The translations under genes and the position numbers were made by a program. Under the pieces are notes generated by a model, which saw nothing but the letters and a program-made list of their open reading frames with translations, did no database searches and was not told the origin of the DNA. Positions 56,558 through 64,000 of a stretch of 64,000 bases of DNA are shown piece after piece. The stretch comes from Paracerasibacillus soli (GTDB lineage Bacteria; Bacillota; Bacilli; Bacillales; Amphibacillaceae): NCBI RefSeq assembly GCF_034006335.1, contig NZ_JAWDIQ010000001.1. The stretch is one strand, 5' to 3'. Each line of letters opens with the position of its first letter. Within the stretch, counting starts at the first letter, position 1.

Positions 56558-57205
56558 TTGAAACGAAAAGTTATTAGCTTAGCGGCAGTAGCTACAATTG
56601 CATTAGCAGGGTGTAACGCAAACAATGATGGAGCGACAAATAATAAGGGTACAAATAACGGTGCAGAGCCGACACGTTACCATCAAAATGCAAACGATAA
56701 TGTAATTGATCGTAACATGGAACGAACCGGTTATCGAGGTAATGATCGATTTAATGGTTCGAACCGTTACAATGATGACAATTACAATACACGAGATGTT
56801 CGTAATGACAATCGTGGTAATGTAAATAACAATACGCGTTATGATGTTGCAAAAGAAGCTGCTGACCGAATCGTTCGTGATGTTCCAGAAATTGACCGTG
56901 CATATGTATTAACTACAAATAATAATGCATATGTAGCAGCACAACTTGACACAAATGATAACCGCGATGGTGTAAAAGACAAAAATAATAATGGGGATAA
57001 ATTAACAGATAGTGTAAAACGTAAAGTATCTGATATTGTAAAGTCTGTGGACAATCGTATAGATAATGTATATGTTTCAACAAACCCGGATTTTTATAAT
57101 TTAACAAACAATTATGTAGACGATATGGATCAAGGCCGTCCTGTACGTGGCTTCTTTGATCAATTCGGTAATATGATTGAGCGTTTATTCCCTCAAAATA
57201 GGTAA
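56558..57205 (+). CDS. YhcN/YlaJ family sporulation lipoprotein
   Basis: A TTG start at 56558 follows AAAGGAGG; the open frame reaches further upstream, but only this start gives the signal LKRKVISLAAVATIALAGC with its lipobox. The mature part begins with a long Asn/Arg/Asp-rich low-complexity linker (about residues 20-90), then the YhcN/YlaJ domain (VAKEAADRIVRDVPEIDRAYVLTTNNNAYVAAQL and SDIVKSVDNRIDNVYVSTNP). Proteins of this family are forespore lipoproteins in Bacillus, some important for germination or outgrowth. It is followed by a strong terminator. Confidence 0.88.
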   Translation: MKRKVISLAAVATIALAGCNANNDGATNNKGTNNGAEPTRYHQNANDNVIDRNMERTGYRGNDRFNGSNRYNDDNYNTRDVRNDNRGNVNNNTRYDVAKEAADRIVRDVPEIDRAYVLTTNNNAYVAAQLDTNDNRDGVKDKNNNGDKLTDSVKRKVSDIVKSVDNRIDNVYVSTNPDFYNLTNNYVDDMDQGRPVRGFFDQFGNMIERLFPQNR

Positions 57206-57214
57206 CAAATGAAA

Positions 57215-57258
57215 GGGCGAGTGTGGATATATTTTATATCTACACTTGCTCTTTTTTT
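57215..57258 (+). terminator. Terminator after yhcN-like gene
   Basis: GGGCGAGTGTGGATATA pairs with TATATCTACACTTGCTC (a few G-U pairs), a stem of about 16 bp, followed by seven T residues. Confidence 0.85.
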
Positions 57259-57499
57259 ATGGATGTAAAGGCTTTAACAGTAAAAATTAATTTAACTACA
57301 AATGATCATAATGTAATTTTATTCCAAGACATAAGTTCATTTCATCGCACTTTTATAATATATTCTCCTTTATAGGCCAAATGTAATGTTTACCCTGTTC
57401 GGTGACCTCTTACCAAATCATCTATGCGTTTGTATACGTCGCTTACTGTTTTTATGATAATATGTATATATTCTAATAATTAAATGGAGGTAGACTTGT

Positions 57500-58863
57500 A
57501 TGCAGAATCAGGTGATTACATATTTAACTGAAAATCGTGAACGTCTTTTAAAAAAATTAAATGACTTTTTGGCAATCCCAAGTGTAAGTACAGATAGTAG
57601 TTTTAAACAGGATGTCGAACAAGCTGCGCAATTTTTAGAAACATATTTACAGGATATTGGTTTTGATGAGGTAGAAGTACAGGAAACAGGTGGACATCCA
57701 TTAGTTTATGCGCATTATAAGCAGGCAGGGCCTGATGCGCCTACGGTATTATTTTATGGACATTATGATGTACAACCAGCTGATCCTTTAGAATTATGGG
57801 AAAGTGAGCCTTTTAAACAGAAGTTCGTAATGGACGTTTATATGCACGAGGCGCAAGTGATGATAAAGGACAAGTTTTTATGCATCTTGCCGTTTTTGAA
57901 GCATTTATGAAAACGAATGGGCGCATTCCGTTAAACGTAAAAGTATGTATCGAGGGTGAAGAGGAAATAGGCAGTGAGAACTTATATCGAGTATTGCAGG
58001 ATAAAAGAGAACAGTTTGCTGCTGATTTCGCTGTAATTTCTGATTCAGGTATGGTTGCTGAAAACCAGCCAACTATTTTATATGGTTTGAAAGGATTTAC
58101 TGGTGTTGAAGTGACAGTAAAAGGGCCCGACCATGATCTTCATTCCGGAATGTATGGTGGAGCAGTTCGAAATCCAGTCATGGCTTTATCACATATACTT
58201 GCTTCCATTAAAAATGAAGATGAAGTGATTACGGTTCCTGGATTTTATGACGGTGTAGAACCGTTAACTGATGAAGAAAGACAATTGATTGATCAAGTAG
58301 AAGGAGAGGATTATGCGGCAACTACTGGCGTAAGTGAAGTTGTTTCAGAAAAAGGATATACTGCAAAAGAACATACGATGGCGCGCCCAACATTTGAAGT
58401 AAATGGAATATATGGTGGATATCAAGGAGAAGGAACGAAAACAATTATCCCATCAACTGCAACAGCGAAAATTACTTGTCGTTTAGTACCAGGACAAGAT
58501 CAGAGCATATTCAAGATTTATTAGAAAAACATATGAAACGTATTGCACCAAAAGGTGTGACGGTTGATGTGAAAAAGAAAAACTGTCGTCAAAAGCATAT
58601 AAGGTAGAACCAAACCATCCCCTAATTCAAAAAGCTGCAGACAGCTATACAAAAGCTTTTGGAAAAGAAACGGTATATGTCCGTATGGGTGGATCGATTC
58701 CAGTTGTGGAATGGATTGACGATATTTACAATATTCCAATCGTCCTTTTGGGTTTTGGAACACCAATGACAGACTTCACTCTCCAAATGAAAGCTTTCCT
58801 TTAGATAGTTTTGATAAAGGGATGGAAACACTTGCTCACTATTGGTCAGCATTAGAAAAATAA
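57500..58863 (+). CDS. M20 family dipeptidase, frameshifted
   Basis: This zinc peptidase is related to CPG2/carnosinase-type dipeptidases. Metal and catalytic motifs are YGHYDVQPADP, ASDDKGQVFMHL, CIEGEEEIGSENL (general base Glu) and the lid-domain DHDLHSGMYGGAVRNPV. The C-terminus reads RMGGSIPVVEWIDDIYN and NDRLHSPNESFPL with the last His ligand. Four breaks lie at about 57822, 58502, 58577 and 58764; the first two restore with one C in a CCAGA context. ATG 57500 follows TGGAGG. The length is about 454 residues. It probably degrades peptides for nutrition in the cytoplasm. Confidence 0.88.
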
Positions 58864-58897
58864 ACGAGAGGGCCTAAAAATAGAGGGGAGGATCTGT

Positions 58898-59656
58898 ATG
58901 CAGATAGCCATTATTACGGGCACATCACGTGGACTAGGGGAAGCACTTGCAATTTTATATTTAAAACAACGTATTCCAGTTATAGGAATAAGTAGAAAAA
59001 CAAATGATAGATTGGAAAACATTGCTGAGGTAAACAATACAAAATATGAACATATAACTTGTGATTTAAAAGATATTGCTGCGGTACAATCAACGATATT
59101 TAAGATAAAGGAAAAAATGACGAACGTTGCACCTACAGAAGTTTTCTTAATCAATAACGCGGCTATGGTAGAACCTATCCATCAAGCGGGTGAACTTGAT
59201 GAAAAGGAATTAACAACACATATACAAGTAAATGTAACAGCACCAATGCTCATGACAAATGCCTTATTACAATTTTCTAGCCAAGAAAAAATACCGTTCA
59301 AGATTGCTACTATTACATCAGGAGCAGCGGAAAGACCTGTCTATGGCTGGAGTGCTTATTGTAGTACAAAAGCAGCACTAAATATGTATACAAAAACAGT
59401 AGCGCTTGAGCAAGAAGAATTAAACACAGACAATAAAATAATTGCCTTTAGTCCTGGAATAATGGACACGGAAATGCAACGGCAAATAAGAACACGTTCC
59501 CATGAAGAATTTATCGAGATTGAGTCATTTAGGAATTATAAAGAGACAAACAAATTAAAGCAACCTGAGATAATTGCAACAATTTTATTTGACATCTTAA
59601 ATGATTGTGAGCAAATTAAAAATGGAACTATTTATCATGCAAGAGATTATTTTTAA
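58898..59656 (+). CDS. yueD: (S)-benzoin-forming benzil reductase-type SDR (YueD)
   Basis: This 252-residue classical short-chain dehydrogenase has TGTSRGLGEALA for NADPH, the NNAAMVEPI strand, catalytic Ser in TITSGAAERPVYGW and the YxxxK pair as YCSTK. FSPGIMDTEMQRQIR and the C-terminal block match the (S)-benzoin forming benzil reductase family (sepiapterin reductase-like) of Bacillus. The physiological substrate is unknown. ATG 58898 follows GAGGGGAGG, 34 bases after the M20 peptidase gene, so the two may be cotranscribed. It is intact. Confidence 0.87.
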   Translation: MQIAIITGTSRGLGEALAILYLKQRIPVIGISRKTNDRLENIAEVNNTKYEHITCDLKDIAAVQSTIFKIKEKMTNVAPTEVFLINNAAMVEPIHQAGELDEKELTTHIQVNVTAPMLMTNALLQFSSQEKIPFKIATITSGAAERPVYGWSAYCSTKAALNMYTKTVALEQEELNTDNKIIAFSPGIMDTEMQRQIRTRSHEEFIEIESFRNYKETNKLKQPEIIATILFDILNDCEQIKNGTIYHARDYF

Positions 59657-59808
59657 ACGATCCTTTCTCCCTTCTTTAGCGTTTCGTACCTGCAAGAATA
59701 ATTAGATTGTGATACACTTTAGATTGAGTTTTGTAAAAGGCGTAAATCACAAAATTGGAGAATATCATAATATTGTTAGGTTTTATAGAAGATGAAAGGA
59801 AGAATAAA

Positions 59809-60564
59809 ATGATAACGAGAAAAAGTGAACGCGAAGTAGAACAAATGCAGAAAGCTGCTGACTTGTTAGTGTTAACACATAAAAAAATTGCGGAAATGAT
59901 AAAACCAGGAATTACGACGATGGAAATCGATACTTTTGTTGATAAATTTCTAGCAGAACATGGTGCGATTGCAGAACAAAAGGGATATAATGGTTATCAA
60001 TATGCTACATGTGCTTCTATTAATGATGAAATTTGCCATGGTTTCCCACGCAATGAAAAATTAAAGAATGGCGATATCGTAACAATAGATATGGTCGTAA
60101 ACTTAAATGGCGGACTTGCTGACTCTGCTTGGACCTATGCTGTTGGAAATGTAGATGCAGTAGGGAAACGATTAATGGAAGTTACAAAAGAAGCGCTATA
60201 CAGAGGGATTGAACAAGCACGAGACGGAAAGCGAATTGGTGATATCGGTCACGCTATCCAAACGTATGCGGAAGGGGAAGGATTTTCCGTTGTACGTGAT
60301 TTTACTGGTCATGGCATCGGTCCAACAATTCACGAAAATCCGCATGTCCCACACTTCGGTTTACCAAACAAAGGAGTTCGTTTAAAAGAAGGAATGACAA
60401 TTACGATTGAGCCGATGATTAATGAAGGTGACTGGAGAAGCCAAATGGATGATAATGGTTGGACAGCAAGAACAATTGATGGTGGGCGTTCTGTACAATA
60501 TGAACATACTATCGTGATTACAAAGGATAAACCGATTATTCTAACGGAACAAGATGAACAATAA
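59809..60564 (+). CDS. map: Type I methionyl aminopeptidase (YflG/MapB-like)
   Basis: Map removes the N-terminal Met from new proteins. The two-metal ligands are in DIVTIDMVVNL (Asp), GGLADSAWTYAVG (Asp), TGHGIGPTIHE (His), MTITIEPMIN (Glu) and SVQYEHTIVIT (Glu). The length of 251 residues and the IEPMINEGDWRSQMDDNGWTA stretch fit B. subtilis YflG, the second Map. An in-frame TTG/ATG region upstream to 59755 is open, but ATG 59809 follows GAAAGGAAG and starts MITRKSEREVEQMQKA, as in the family. It stands alone, not next to the ribosomal protein cluster. Confidence 0.92.
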   Translation: MITRKSEREVEQMQKAADLLVLTHKKIAEMIKPGITTMEIDTFVDKFLAEHGAIAEQKGYNGYQYATCASINDEICHGFPRNEKLKNGDIVTIDMVVNLNGGLADSAWTYAVGNVDAVGKRLMEVTKEALYRGIEQARDGKRIGDIGHAIQTYAEGEGFSVVRDFTGHGIGPTIHENPHVPHFGLPNKGVRLKEGMTITIEPMINEGDWRSQMDDNGWTARTIDGGRSVQYEHTIVITKDKPIILTEQDEQ

Positions 60565-60584
60565 TGAAGCGGCTTAGCACGGAT

Positions 60585-60632
60585 AAAAGGATCAGACCCC
60601 TCGATTAGCTTGAAGGGGGTCTGATCTTTTTT
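60585..60632 (+). terminator. Terminator after map (palindrome family)
   Basis: AAAAGGATCAGACCCC (60585-60600) pairs with GGGGGTCTGATCTTTT (60615-60630), a stem of about 15 bp with T-run. The stem contains the dispersed GTCAGACCCC / GGGGTCTGA motif. Confidence 0.85.
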
Positions 60633-60807
60633 ATTCCAACTGTTTCCTATGATTAAAATCGTGTGATCCTAAGCTACATATTTATTTGAATAAAAAGACA
60701 TACCTATTACGAAAACATTTCCCATATTCTCCGACCCGAAATGCCTTCATTGCTTATAGGGTATTTCCTCAAAGTAAAAAAGTAACACTTATCAGAGCCG
60801 TCATACT

Positions 60808-60835
60808 TTGTTATTTTAATAAAAACAGTTATAAT
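60808..60835 (+). promoter_or_regulatory. Promoter for azlCD
   Basis: TTGTTA (60808-60813) and a consensus TATAAT (60830-60835) are spaced by 16 bases, 36 bases before the azlC ATG. Confidence 0.6.
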
Positions 60836-60870
60836 ATAATGAAATTTCCCGCAAAGGTGGTGAAATAAAG

Positions 60871-61597
60871 ATGGAGCTGGTAGAGAAGAAGCAAGGTGCA
60901 ACGAGTACGATGATGTTGAAACAAGGGTTAACCGTTGGAATACCAATTATACTCGGCTACCTTCCTATTGCGATTACATATGGAGTCTTAGCAAAACAAG
61001 CAGGGTTATCACTTTTGGAATTAACGATGATGAGTGTTTTGGTATATGCCGGAGCAAGTCAATTTATGGGAGTAAACATGATTGCGGTAGGGGTAGGAGC
61101 AATGGAAATTATCATTGCTACATTCATTCTAAACTCACGCCACTTTGTGATGAGTTTGTCATTTATGCATGCAATTCGTGATATGAAAACAGCATGGCGA
61201 TTTCCGTTAACGTTGACATTAACAGATGAATCGTTTGCAGTCTCATCGATGCATACAGATGCGGTAAGTAAGAAGCATGGCAAATGGTTTTATATTTCTT
61301 TGTTTTTCACTGCCTATCTATCCTGGATTTTTGGCTCCTTTTTAGGTGGGGTATTAGGGAAAAATACCTGATAAGCTAAGTCAAAGTATGGGAATTGCCC
61401 TTTATGCAATGTTTATCGGGTTATTAGTGCCAACAGTCAAAAAGGAATTAAAACTAGCATGTATTGCAATCATTGCTATGCTTATTCATACGTTGTGTAG
61501 CGAAGTTTTTCACTTGAGTACTGGTTGGGCAATCGTTATTGCGACGATATTAGGCGGATTTAGTGGTGTGTTTCTGATGAAAGAACAGGAAAGTTAA
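60871..61597 (+). CDS. azlC: AzlC family branched-chain amino acid exporter subunit, frameshifted
   Basis: AzlC and AzlD form an exporter for branched-chain amino acids and their analogues. GIPIILGYLPIAITYGVLAKQ and SVLVYAGASQFMGVNMIAVG are AzlC motifs, followed by LNSRHFVMSLSF and LTLTDESFAVSS. At about 61362 one base is gained or lost, so GKNT should read KIPDKLSQSMGIALYAMFIG; the frame then goes to 61597. The total is about 241 residues with six to seven membrane helices. ATG 60871 follows AAAGGTGG. azlD starts 9 bases after the stop. Confidence 0.9.
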
Positions 61598-61606
61598 GGT
61601 GATACA

Positions 61607-61903
61607 ATGATTTACTTCATCATTATAGGAATGGCCTTCGTAACGATGGTTCCAAGGATAATACCAGCATTTATTGTTGATAAATTAATATTTCGTAGTT
61701 GGGTAAATCGCTGGTTAAGTGCGATACCTTTCGCTGCACTTGGTGCATTAATATTTCCAAGTATTTTAACTGTGATTCCCGAACAACAATATATTGGTTT
61801 AATCGGCGGATTGGTTGCGATTACATTAGCTTATTTTGGTGTGAATACTATAATTGTCGTATTAGGAGCAATCTGTACTGTTTTCCTCCTTACAACATGG
61901 TAA
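61607..61903 (+). CDS. azlD: AzlD family branched-chain amino acid exporter subunit
   Basis: This 98-residue membrane protein has three to four helices and is the small AzlD partner. The conserved AzlD block FVTMVPRIIPAFIVDKL (with the PR.IP pattern) and RWLSAIPFAALGALIFP are present, then LAYFGVNTIIVVLGAI. ATG 61607 follows TTAAGGTGATAC and lies 9 bases after azlC, as in other azlCD operons. It is intact. The GNAT gene follows after 61 bases and may be read through. Confidence 0.9.
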   Translation: MIYFIIIGMAFVTMVPRIIPAFIVDKLIFRSWVNRWLSAIPFAALGALIFPSILTVIPEQQYIGLIGGLVAITLAYFGVNTIIVVLGAICTVFLLTTW

Positions 61904-61964
61904 AATGAAATTAGTGTTAAAAAGTGAAGCTGTACTTAAGCTGAACATAGGGGGATACGATGCG

Positions 61965-62506
61965 ATGTATACCATTCGTCAAGCAAGTTACGAAGATGCA
62001 ACAGCTATTGCTAATATTCATGTACGAACGTGGAAAAATACATATCAAGACTTAATTGATGAAAAAGACATTTCAAATATGACATATGAAAATAGAAAAG
62101 TATTATGGCAAACAATTTTGCAAACGCAAACAGAGGACAGAGTTACACTTGTCATCCACCAAAATGAACAAATCATTGGTTTTATTTCTGGTGGACCAAG
62201 CGTACAAAGAGATTTAACTATGATGCGGAAATTTATACGATTTACATATTAGATGAACACCAAAAAAAGGGATTAGGCGCACAGCTTTTAGCGGCCTTTT
62301 CGAAAAAGATGTTGGCATTTGGGCATCAATCCCTTTTGGTTTGGATCCTAAAACAAAATCCCTCTAGCAGATTTTATGAGCGATATGAAGCAAAACCAGT
62401 GGGCTACGAGGAAACAACGATAGGTGAGGGCACATATCGGGAAACAGCATATGGTTGGACAGATTTGGAAGGCCTTGTGAAGAAATTAAAATATTCAAAT
62501 GTATAG
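61965..62506 (+). CDS. GNAT family N-acetyltransferase, frameshifted
   Basis: The fold is a GCN5-type acetyltransferase of about 180 residues. MYTIRQASYEDATAIANIHV is the usual start, VIHQNEQIIGFISGG is the beta4 strand and ILDEHQKKGLGAQLL holds the acetyl-CoA loop (Q/R-x-x-G-x-G). After it, WILKQNPSSRFYERY has the conserved N..a..FYe motif. Two breaks at about 62203 and 62225 fall between SGGP and YILDEH. ATG 61965 lies 8 bases after AGGGGG. The substrate cannot be named. A palindromic hairpin follows downstream. Confidence 0.85.
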
Positions 62507-62593
62507 GGATGAAAAATATCCTATGTAATCTTTTTGATTTAACTAAGTCGGGTACATAGGAATATTCTCTATATTTTGACCATTACTTGTTTT

Positions 62594-62620
62594 GAGTAGA
62601 TAGAAAGCTTCTATCTACTC
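62594..62620 (+). terminator. Hairpin after the GNAT gene
   Basis: GAGTAGATAGAA (62594-62605) and TTCTATCTACTC (62609-62620) form a perfect 12-bp stem with a 3-base loop; T-rich sequence follows after 8 bases. A second inverted pair AATATCCTATGTA / TACATAGGAATATT lies just upstream (62511-62562). Confidence 0.65.
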
Positions 62621-62686
62621 GCTGATTATTTTTTCATTCATCTTGCATACATAATATTGAATTGACTTGTGTAAGCTGTTTACGTA

Positions 62687-63552
62687 TTATTCTTTATACG
62701 GTTCGATGTGAATATGTGCATATGGTATATGGTGCTTTTCATATAGCAGTTTTTCAATTCGAACTGTTATATCATGGCTTTCTTCTACGTTTAGATAATA
62801 ATCAACCAAAATGGTAATGTCAATAAACTGCTGATTACCAAGTATTCTTCCTTTGATATCTTTTACCTTTTTAACTTGTGGAACAGTATATACGGTTTCC
62901 TTCATCTGTTCGAGCAACGTTTCATCAAATCCATCTGTTAATGTATGGGTTGCTTCTTTGAAGATCTTCCAAGCTGTAAAACAAATGATCAAGCCTACAA
63001 TTAATCCAGTTAAAGGATCGAGCCAAAAAACACCAAACTGGGCCCCAACAATTCCTAAAAAAGCCCCGATACTAACTAAGGCATCAGATTTATTATCTTG
63101 GGCAGCTGCAAAAAGTGCACGACTGTTTACTTTTTTGGACAAAATTAAATTAACACGATAGACGAGGAGCATCATGATAAAAGAACCGAGTGCCGTCCAA
63201 GCAGTAATCATATTAGGTTGCATGATTTCGTGTGCAAATACTTTCTGGAATGTATCTATCATAACCTGGATACCGACAAACATCATAATAAATGCAGCAA
63301 ATAATGAGGCGATTGTCTCAGCACGATAGTGACCATAACGATGGTCCTGATTGGTGGTTTTTGGGAAATGCGTAATCCGATTAATATCGCAATAGATGCA
63401 ATGACGTCTGTTGAGTTATTTAAACCATCTGCACGTAATGCATCAGAATGGCCAACATGCCCAATGATTAATTTTGATAAAGCTAATACAATATATGTAA
63501 TGATGCTTAGCCAAGCACCTTTTTCCCCTAGTTTTGCATTTGTCTCAATCAT
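62687..63552 (-). CDS. Cation diffusion facilitator (YdfM/YeaB-type), frameshifted
   Basis: CDF proteins export Zn, Mn, Fe or Cd by proton exchange. The N-terminal half has GHVGHSDALRADGLNNSTDV, with the HxxxD-like and D..NS.D metal-site residues in helix 2. After a break at about 63345 the frame continues RAETIASLFAAFIMMFVGIQ, and AAQDNKSDALVSIGAFLGIV is helix 5 (HSxxD-like site as DNKSD). The cytoplasmic C-terminal domain has HTLTDGFDETLLEQMKETV and ends in IPYAHIHIEPYKE. The total is about 289 residues. ATG 63552 is the best spaced of three ATGs after GGAGG. The metal is unknown. Confidence 0.88.
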
Positions 63553-63644
63553 CATCATTCCTCCATTACAATTGACAACTTACATATTTTACTAAAAAAA
63601 GGACTGGGCGTCCACATTTCAAGTAGCAAAAGAACATCAAAAAA

Positions 63645-63667
63645 GCCATCCATATATAGGATAGGCT
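63645..63667 (-). terminator. Terminator of the leftmost gene at the window's right edge
   Basis: AGCCTATCC and GGATGGCT (reverse strand) form a stem with one bulge, ending in six T residues reading leftward (63639-63644). Confidence 0.7.
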
Positions 63668-64000
63668 TTATTGCTTAAAATACGTATGCATAATAGATTT
63701 TATATCATCGATTGTCATATTATTTTTATTAGACCAGTAGTGGTTGATGGATTGCATGAGTGAAGCAGCTTCTATTTTACTTTGTTCAAAGAGTTGAATA
63801 AAGGAAAGATCTGCAGTGTCGTTTGTATTCACATTATGCCATGTGCGCTGTTTTAAATTTAAATAATCTTGATTCGTTATAACCGGACGATGTGAATAGG
63901 CGGCTGTCCACCGGGATAGAAACGTATTTTTCCAACCATGTGGATCGGCAAGTAATTTTAAAGCTAATTTCGTATCACGGTATGCTCTTTGCATAAAATC
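63668..64000 (-). CDS. Hypothetical protein, partial (N-terminus off window)
   Basis: The reverse strand is open from the window edge to TAA at 63668. An ATG at 63994 is the first seen (MQRAYRDTKLALKLLADPHG), but no ribosome site precedes it and the frame is open beyond, so the gene probably starts outside. The visible 110 residues are soluble and helical, with Trp-rich stretches (WKNTFLSRWTAAYSHRP and QRTWHNVNTNDTADLSF). No family is recognised and no function can be given. A terminator follows. Confidence 0.7.
   Translation of the reverse strand, partial: DFMQRAYRDTKLALKLLADPHGWKNTFLSRWTAAYSHRPVITNQDYLNLKQRTWHNVNTNDTADLSFIQLFEQSKIEAASLMQSINHYWSNKNNMTIDDIKSIMHTYFKQ

Noticed and set aside
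1036..63552. Programmed ribosomal frameshifting in the split genes
   Set aside because: The breaks are too many, differ in direction, and lack a common slippery site with a downstream stem. Assembly indels are the simpler reading.

Overview
The window comes from a low-GC, endospore-forming Firmicute, most likely Planococcaceae near Lysinibacillus, Solibacillus or Viridibacillus. This rests on AT-rich DNA with strong GGAGG ribosome sites, a complete ger-type germinant receptor operon, a YhcN/YlaJ sporulation lipoprotein, a 283-residue D-amino acid aminotransferase (the length known for the Bacillus sphaericus enzyme), and many Bacillus-type genes (yhgE, ydfJ, bmrCD, trmL, queG, odhAB). It is ordinary chromosome: no prophage, complete insertion sequence or CRISPR array was seen. 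Gene density is high and most genes sit in one- to three-gene units closed by hairpin terminators.

Layout. 1-5 kb: two small unknown genes, panE, plsC, a DJ-1/PfpI protein, a DinB protein and a deoxyinosine glycosylase. 4.8-5.1 kb: a 28-residue membrane peptide gene with its own terminator, a probable type I toxin. 5-15 kb: SDR protein, ctaG, yhgE, hydrolase, YdcF protein, S9 peptidase, methyltransferase. 16-22.7 kb: an ABC-F ribosome protection protein behind a leader-peptide attenuator, dat, tRNA-Gly(CCC), queG, ogt, an amidase-domain protein, trmL. 22.8-24.1 kb: 25 tandem copies of a 52-bp non-coding repeat. 24.4-28.6 kb: odhAB. 28.7-38.4 kb: purine permease with PurR-like boxes, AbgT transporter, tldD/pmbA, MATE pump, a stand-alone murG. 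38.7-42.4 kb: ydfJ with a marR gene and operator. 43-46 kb: glycine-betaine-type ABC transporter. 46.4-50.2 kb: germinant receptor genes A-B-C. 50.3-55.3 kb: carbonic anhydrase and the bmrCD-type drug exporter behind a leader peptide and two terminators. 55-64 kb: trypsin-like protease, YhdB, YhcN, M20 peptidase, benzil reductase, map, azlCD, GNAT, CDF transporter and a partial unknown gene.

About half of the conserved genes are split by single-base frameshifts (roughly 40 in 64 kb, many in homopolymers or with one C lost from CC). The two halves always read as one normal protein, so most are probably consensus errors in the assembly and not real gene loss. Coordinates below span the whole reconstructed gene. 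One odhA lesion is an in-frame stop that a simple indel does not explain.

The points most worth following are the candidate type I toxin locus, the two antibiotic-type attenuators (ABC-F and bmrCD) in one window, and the 52-bp repeat array upstream of odhAB.
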